A stretch of 9,821 bases of DNA, taken from positions 1-9,821 of the forward strand of contig JAFGKQ010000247.1 of assembly GCA_016928495.1 (NCBI GenBank), in the 5' to 3' direction. A model generated the notes under the pieces. The model saw only the letters and a list, made by a program, of their open reading frames with translations, ran no database searches and was not told where the DNA came from. Source of the DNA: Candidatus Fermentibacterales bacterium (GTDB lineage Bacteria > Fermentibacterota > Fermentibacteria > Fermentibacterales > JAFGKQ01). Within the stretch, counting starts at the first letter, position 1; the number at the start of each line of letters is the position of its first letter. Positions 6,337 through 9,821 of this stretch are shown here, in pieces. The position numbers and the translations under genes were made by a program.

Positions 6337-7947
6337 ATGAAGACATCCCCTGGCTCCATCGAGCTTTCGGTAACCCTCGCCCTGGCCCTGACCGGGGCGG
6401 TCGCCGCCTCGTCGCCGCTCGACCGGCTGGCGCTGGCGCCTGCCGGGGAGGAGAGGGAGTCGAGAACGCTGGAGTGCATAGAGAGCTATGCGGACCTCGA
6501 GGACTTCCTTGAGGCAGTCTCGGCCTGGCGTCCTGCCGCGAACCCTTCCCTGGAACCGATGGTGCTCTACGAGGACAGCATCGAGTACATCGACGGCATC
6601 ACGAGGCACTTCTACTTCGTCCTTCCGGGCACCGGCTCCGACGGACCGCGCCCGCTGCTCGTCTACCTCCATGGAGGAGTCAGCACCGAGGAGCTCGCGA
6701 GCTACTCTGCCGACGAGGTGCTCGGCGATCACATCCTCATACCCCGGGTCCTCGAGGAAGGGATGCTGGTGGCACTGCCATGTGCTCAACTCGGAGCCGT
6801 GTGGTGGGACCAGGCAGGAGAGCAGGGAATAGTGGAGATCGTCCGCTACATGAAGGCGCACTTCGATGTGGATGACTCGAAGGTCTTCGTGGGTGGCTTC
6901 TCGGACGGGGCCTCGGGCAGCTTCGGCCTGGCCATGCTGCGTCCGACCCCGTTTGCCGGCTTCATCGCCCTGTCCGGGCACATGGGGGTCGCCTCCCTCG
7001 ACGGCGGAAGGGCGACATACGCGCGGTCGCTCGCCGGGCGGATGGTCTACGCTGCCAATACCGACCTCGATCGCCTGTATCCCGCGGAGCAGATGCTGCC
7101 GACCATGGCTCTTGCGGAATCGGCGGGAGCCAGGATCGTCTACAGGGCCCCGGAGGGCTGGGGTCATGACTGGGGCTACGTGCCCGGCCTGGAGGGCGAG
7201 ATCCTCGACTTCATGCTGCAGGTCGGGAGGGAGGACTATCCCTCGGTCGTCGACTGGCAGACCGGCGAGCCCGGAGGGCGCGACTGGCTCAGGGTGGATT
7301 CGATCATCCCGTGGCCCCTGCTGGGCGAAGACTTCGACCACAACATGGTCATGGCATCCGACAGGCTCACCTTCGGCTTCTTCCCGGACTGGGAGTCGGA
7401 TAGCGACGGAGTCGGAGTTGCCGGAGTGGTGGAAGAAGGGGACTATCCGTCCGTGAGGATGGGGATGCAGTCCGGCGATGTGATCACCGGCTTCCGCGGC
7501 CGGGCGATCCGGACGATGGAAGATCTCTACGCAGCGATGGAGGGCATGAGCCCCGGCGATGCCTTTGCCATGACGCTGGAGAGAGACGGCCGGGAGCTGG
7601 AAGTGTCCGACCACTTCAACCCCCCGTCCTACTACTGGCTGTTCGAAAGGACTGGACCGTCCGTATACGTTAAGGCAACAATCAACGATAATGTGGTAAA
7701 TATAGAGACTAACAGGCTTTGTGTTCTTACTCTTCACTTGTCACAAGAGATGCTGGAGCTGGATCAGCCTGTTGAGATAGTATGCAACGGCATTGGCATC
7801 TTCCACGGCCTGATCGGACAGGATCTCGAGACTGCTGTCCGTTGTTTCTCGGAGACTCTGGACAGGCAGCGTGTCTACGTGGCCTCGATGAGACTGGATC
7901 TCGAGGAGCTGCTGCTGGCACTTCTGGCTTCCTCAACGGATGCGTGA
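6337..7947 (+). CDS. Exported alpha/beta hydrolase with PDZ domain and extra C-terminal domain
   Basis: A 536-residue protein with an apparent signal peptide (1-24, AVAAS region as cleavage site). Residues about 85-300 are an alpha/beta hydrolase of the esterase / depolymerase-like group: LLVYLHGG (107-114) gives the oxyanion strand-turn, GGFSDGASGS (186-195) is the nucleophile elbow with Ser189 in G-x-S-x-G, Asp243 or Asp245 in the stretch ending RLYP is the likely acid, and His277 in GWGHDWGY the likely base. Residues about 357-426 read as a PDZ domain (MGMQSGDVITGFRGRAI followed by a helix). Residues about 440-525 are a separate domain with VEIVCNG and alternating hydrophobic strands, of a type I associate with the C-termini of exported esterase-like hydrolases. 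GGGGGAGG lies 8 nt before the ATG. Likely substrate is an ester or peptide bond outside the cytoplasm; it cannot be named. The coding DNA for the start of the last domain is unusually AT-rich. Confidence 0.85.
   Translation: MKTSPGSIELSVTLALALTGAVAASSPLDRLALAPAGEERESRTLECIESYADLEDFLEAVSAWRPAANPSLEPMVLYEDSIEYIDGITRHFYFVLPGTGSDGPRPLLVYLHGGVSTEELASYSADEVLGDHILIPRVLEEGMLVALPCAQLGAVWWDQAGEQGIVEIVRYMKAHFDVDDSKVFVGGFSDGASGSFGLAMLRPTPFAGFIALSGHMGVASLDGGRATYARSLAGRMVYAANTDLDRLYPAEQMLPTMALAESAGARIVYRAPEGWGHDWGYVPGLEGEILDFMLQVGREDYPSVVDWQTGEPGGRDWLRVDSIIPWPLLGEDFDHNMVMASDRLTFGFFPDWESDSDGVGVAGVVEEGDYPSVRMGMQSGDVITGFRGRAIRTMEDLYAAMEGMSPGDAFAMTLERDGRELEVSDHFNPPSYYWLFERTGPSVYVKATINDNVVNIETNRLCVLTLHLSQEMLELDQPVEIVCNGIGIFHGLIGQDLETAVRCFSETLDRQRVYVASMRLDLEELLLALLASSTDA
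7661..7800 (+). other. AT-rich patch inside the hydrolase gene
   Basis: Bases 7681-7740 contain 21 G or C in 60 (35 %), and 7661-7800 contain 60 in 140 (43 %), while the flanking gene is well above 60 % by eye. The reading frame stays open and codons shift to types rare elsewhere in the window (GTT, GTA, ACA, AAT, ACT, CTT, TTG, TCA). The patch encodes the first half of the C-terminal domain after the PDZ domain. Confidence 0.75.
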
Positions 7948-7986
7948 TCCTGCGTCCGTTGGGGCGTGCCGGCATGAAGGGAGACG

Positions 7987-8433
7987 ATGGGAGAAGCTAT
8001 CGATTTCGAGCTGAGGGACCACCACAACGAGGTACTGGCCTTGAGCGGGGAGTCGAAGGGCAGAAAGGTGCTGCTCTCCTTCCATCCGTTGGCATGGACC
8101 CCGGTGTGCCGCAAACAGATGATGGATCTGGAGGCGTCCTTCGAAGAGCTGGAGTCACTCGGCGTTCTGGCGGTGGGGATAAGCGTGGATGCCTGGCCCT
8201 CGAAGCACGCCTGGGCAAGGGAGATGGGGACGAGGCGGCTGAGGCTCTTGTCGGATTTCTGGCCACATGGCGCGGTTGCCGGTAGCCTCGGGCTTTTCCG
8301 TGAGAGAGACGGGATCAGCGAGCGGGCGAACGTGCTCCTGGACGAGAGGCTTCGAGAGGTCTGGAGGAAGGTTTATCCCATAAGCGAGGCGCCCGACCTG
8401 CGGGAGGTCCTCGAGGCCATCAGGGGCCTCTGA
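7987..8433 (+). CDS. Peroxiredoxin (AhpC/TSA family, one cysteine)
   Basis: A 148-residue thioredoxin-fold peroxidase that reduces hydrogen peroxide or organic peroxides. The active-site loop reads SFHPLAWTPVCRKQM (31-45), giving the conserved Pro34, Thr38 and peroxidatic Cys41, and the supporting Arg is probably Arg113 in SERANVLLDE. The segment FWPHGAVAGSLGL (91-103) is typical of AhpE-like and related small peroxiredoxins. Cys41 is the only cysteine in the protein, so it should work as a 1-Cys enzyme that needs an outside thiol as reductant. No signal peptide is seen, so it is cytoplasmic, unlike its two neighbours. AAGGGAG lies 3 nt before the ATG. It starts 39 nt after the hydrolase stop and ends 18 nt before the next start, so the three genes probably share a transcript. 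Confidence 0.93.
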   Translation: MGEAIDFELRDHHNEVLALSGESKGRKVLLSFHPLAWTPVCRKQMMDLEASFEELESLGVLAVGISVDAWPSKHAWAREMGTRRLRLLSDFWPHGAVAGSLGLFRERDGISERANVLLDERLREVWRKVYPISEAPDLREVLEAIRGL

Positions 8434-8435
8434 GC

Positions 8436-8443
8436 GGGGGAGG
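8436..8443 (+). promoter_or_regulatory. Ribosome binding site for the TTG start of the C39-like peptidase gene
   Basis: GGGGGAGG lies 8 nt before TTG 8452, the same sequence and spacing as before the hydrolase ATG at 6337. The TGA of the peroxiredoxin at 8431-8433 is in the same frame, so the start must lie after it, and TTG is the first usable codon. Confidence 0.6.
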
Positions 8444-8451
8444 CGGGCGTC

Positions 8452-9821
8452 TTGCAGGCTGTCGGGGTCCTGGTCGTGCTGGCCGGCTTCGCTTCCGGTC
8501 CGGATCCGGCATGCATGACGACCGTTGCCGGCTTCCTGGACGGGGGAGCCCTGCTCACCTCCGGTACCGACCTCGGCCTCGCGCTGGTGCTTCCGGGGGC
8601 CGATCCCGTGTGGCTCTCGGAGATGCCGGGATCAGGCCGGAACTGCGTCACAGACGAGGAGAGCGGTCGCGTGATCTTCAAGGAGTGTGTTCCGGGCGAT
8701 CCTGCGTTGCAGCGGCTGGTGGGCTGGACGCTCGAGGGCGGGCGTGAGATCCTGATCGAGGCTCCGGTCCTGGCCGGCCCTTTCGAGGCAGGGTCCGGGT
8801 TCATCGCAGCGCTGGACGGCAGCCTCCTGAGGCTCGGCGCTTCCGCAGAGGTGCTCGACTCCTTCCGGGTGGAGGGGCTGTGCCCTTCGGTCTGCGAGGC
8901 GGGCGAGGTCATCTACTTCGTGGATGGCGCGGGCGATCTCCACTGCCTTGACGAGAGCCGGCCAGTTGGGGGTCATGGGACTGCTGCGTCGGTTTCGGCG
9001 TCCGAGTGCGGGTCCTGGGTGCTGGTCAGGAGAGTGGATGGGGCCTTCGACATTCTGGACTCCGCCGACGGCCGGCCTACCGTCGAGGCAAGACGGGGCC
9101 TGTTCCCCTGCTGGTCCCCCGATGGAGAGGTCCTCTACTGCGCTTCCGCCGCTGGCGGGGATGCAGAGCTGACAGGTCAGTTGATGGCGATGGACCCGCG
9201 GGCCGGACTCTCCAGAGAGATCCCGGTCGGGGCCGAGCTGCCGGCGAAGCCCCGGATGTCGGCCGACCTCGGTCTGTTGGTGACGGATGCCGGAACGGGC
9301 GCCCTTCTCGGAGGCGGTGACCTGCTCGACCCATGGAGAAGGCTGTTCGGCGAGCCCGTTCCCCGACACGGGCGCTGGCGCGCCAGCGACGATCCCCGGG
9401 CCGAGGTCGACGTGCCCTGGATGCACCAGAGGTGGGACACCCCCGACTGGTTCGACGGCTCCTGGTCCTGCGGGCCAACCTCCTGCCTGATGGCCGCCCA
9501 GTATTACGACAGGCTGACCCCGGACTCCATCTGGTGCAGCTCACCCTCTCCCGGCCACTGGAGCCGATGGGGCAACTACGTTCCCGAGCTCTTCACCTTT
9601 CTCGGCTACACCTACGACATCTGGGGCATCTCTCCCGGGGAGGTCTGGGTCCAGGGCGCCCACGGCTTCATCTGCCGCGAGCTGGGAGGCGCCTACTGGA
9701 GCTACATGACCGCATTCCTGTCCCAGTGCGGGCTCTACTCGGCCTGGGCAGGCACCGCCTGGTCCACGCTGACGGGCGAGCTGGACAGCGACTGGCCGGT
9801 GGTCTGCTCCAGCACGATCTA
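8452..9821 (+). CDS. Exported propeller-like protein with C39-type cysteine peptidase domain, C-terminus cut off by the window
   Basis: An open frame of 456 codons without a stop, running off the right edge. The N-terminus from TTG 8452 is a short hydrophobic segment (VGVLVVLAGFASG, 4-16), probably a signal peptide though it lacks a basic residue. Residues about 20-300 are beta-rich with TolB/PD40-like pieces such as CWSPDGEVLYCAS (220-232), so a propeller is likely. Residues about 319-456 are a C39-like peptidase domain: VPWMHQRWDTPDWFDG (321-336) with the oxyanion Gln326, then SWSCGPTSCLMAAQYY (337-352) with catalytic Cys340, and a Gly/Tyr/Trp-rich middle. The window stops near PVVCSSTI, just before the GH motif with the catalytic His would be expected. 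There are 15 cysteines in the visible part, many for a bacterial protein of this size. It follows the peroxiredoxin by 18 nt. Likely role is exported peptide cleavage or binding; the target is unknown. Confidence 0.85.
   Translation, partial: MQAVGVLVVLAGFASGPDPACMTTVAGFLDGGALLTSGTDLGLALVLPGADPVWLSEMPGSGRNCVTDEESGRVIFKECVPGDPALQRLVGWTLEGGREILIEAPVLAGPFEAGSGFIAALDGSLLRLGASAEVLDSFRVEGLCPSVCEAGEVIYFVDGAGDLHCLDESRPVGGHGTAASVSASECGSWVLVRRVDGAFDILDSADGRPTVEARRGLFPCWSPDGEVLYCASAAGGDAELTGQLMAMDPRAGLSREIPVGAELPAKPRMSADLGLLVTDAGTGALLGGGDLLDPWRRLFGEPVPRHGRWRASDDPRAEVDVPWMHQRWDTPDWFDGSWSCGPTSCLMAAQYYDRLTPDSIWCSSPSPGHWSRWGNYVPELFTFLGYTYDIWGISPGEVWVQGAHGFICRELGGAYWSYMTAFLSQCGLYSAWAGTAWSTLTGELDSDWPVVCSSTI

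Noticed and set aside
6280-7737. 485-codon minus-strand frame opposite the hydrolase
   Set aside because: The plus strand has signal peptide, catalytic triad candidates and PDZ. The minus frame only begins where the AT-rich patch supplies a start and has no recognisable features.
7987-8510. Read-through of the peroxiredoxin TGA to give a fusion with the C39-like protein, which is in the same frame
   Set aside because: A strong ribosome site and TTG start follow the TGA, and the next protein begins with a hydrophobic export-like segment, so two separate proteins are more likely.
8632-9426. Minus-strand frames opposite the C39-like gene (also 8373-8912 and 9077-9544)
   Set aside because: The plus strand carries the C39 motif with a proper ribosome site; these minus frames are rich in Arg/Pro/Ser as shadows usually are.
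1-9821. tRNA, rRNA, CRISPR array, insertion sequence or phage genes
   Set aside because: No repeat array, transposase motif, terminal inverted repeats or RNA gene signature was found by reading both strands; nearly all the sequence is explained by the listed coding genes.

Overview
The window looks like chromosomal DNA from a GC-rich bacterium (about 60-65 % GC by eye) with frequent AGG/AGA arginine and ATA isoleucine codons and strong Shine-Dalgarno sites. The mix of a split three-gene acyl-CoA carboxylase, a 6-bladed propeller lipoprotein, an exported hydrolase with a PDZ domain and an exported C39-like peptidase recalls uncultivated lineages near the FCB group (for example Fermentibacterota- or Latescibacterota-like genomes). 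That placement is an inference; there is no rRNA or other marker here to test it.

Left part (1-6140), all on the minus strand. Read in the direction of transcription: a 6-bladed beta-propeller lipoprotein with a TTG start (6140-4971); a flavodoxin-like protein (4930-4352); the carboxyltransferase (4281-2749), biotin carboxylase (2745-1252) and biotin carrier (1277-774) of an ATP-dependent acyl-CoA carboxylase; and a class V aminotransferase/cysteine-desulfurase-like enzyme (696 to beyond the left edge). The three carboxylase genes are tightly coupled (3-nt gap, then a 26-nt overlap) and together supply every part of one enzyme. A candidate promoter lies just before the carboxyltransferase and a weak candidate terminator just after the carrier gene.

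Middle (6141-6336). A divergent intergenic region of 196 bases holds a 7-bp inverted repeat around an 8-bp palindrome and a candidate promoter for the rightward genes.

Right part (6337-9821), all on the plus strand. An exported alpha/beta hydrolase with a PDZ domain and an extra C-terminal domain (6337-7947), a one-cysteine peroxiredoxin (7987-8433), and a long open frame starting at TTG 8452 that runs off the right edge. This last gene encodes an N-terminal propeller-like region followed by a C39-type cysteine peptidase domain, and it is easily missed because it starts at TTG and has no stop in the window.

No RNA genes, CRISPR arrays, insertion sequences or prophage genes were seen. There is no clear new defence or metabolic system. 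The points most worth a second look are the exported hydrolase-PDZ protein with an AT-rich patch inside its C-terminal domain, and the cysteine-rich propeller/C39 peptidase protein.
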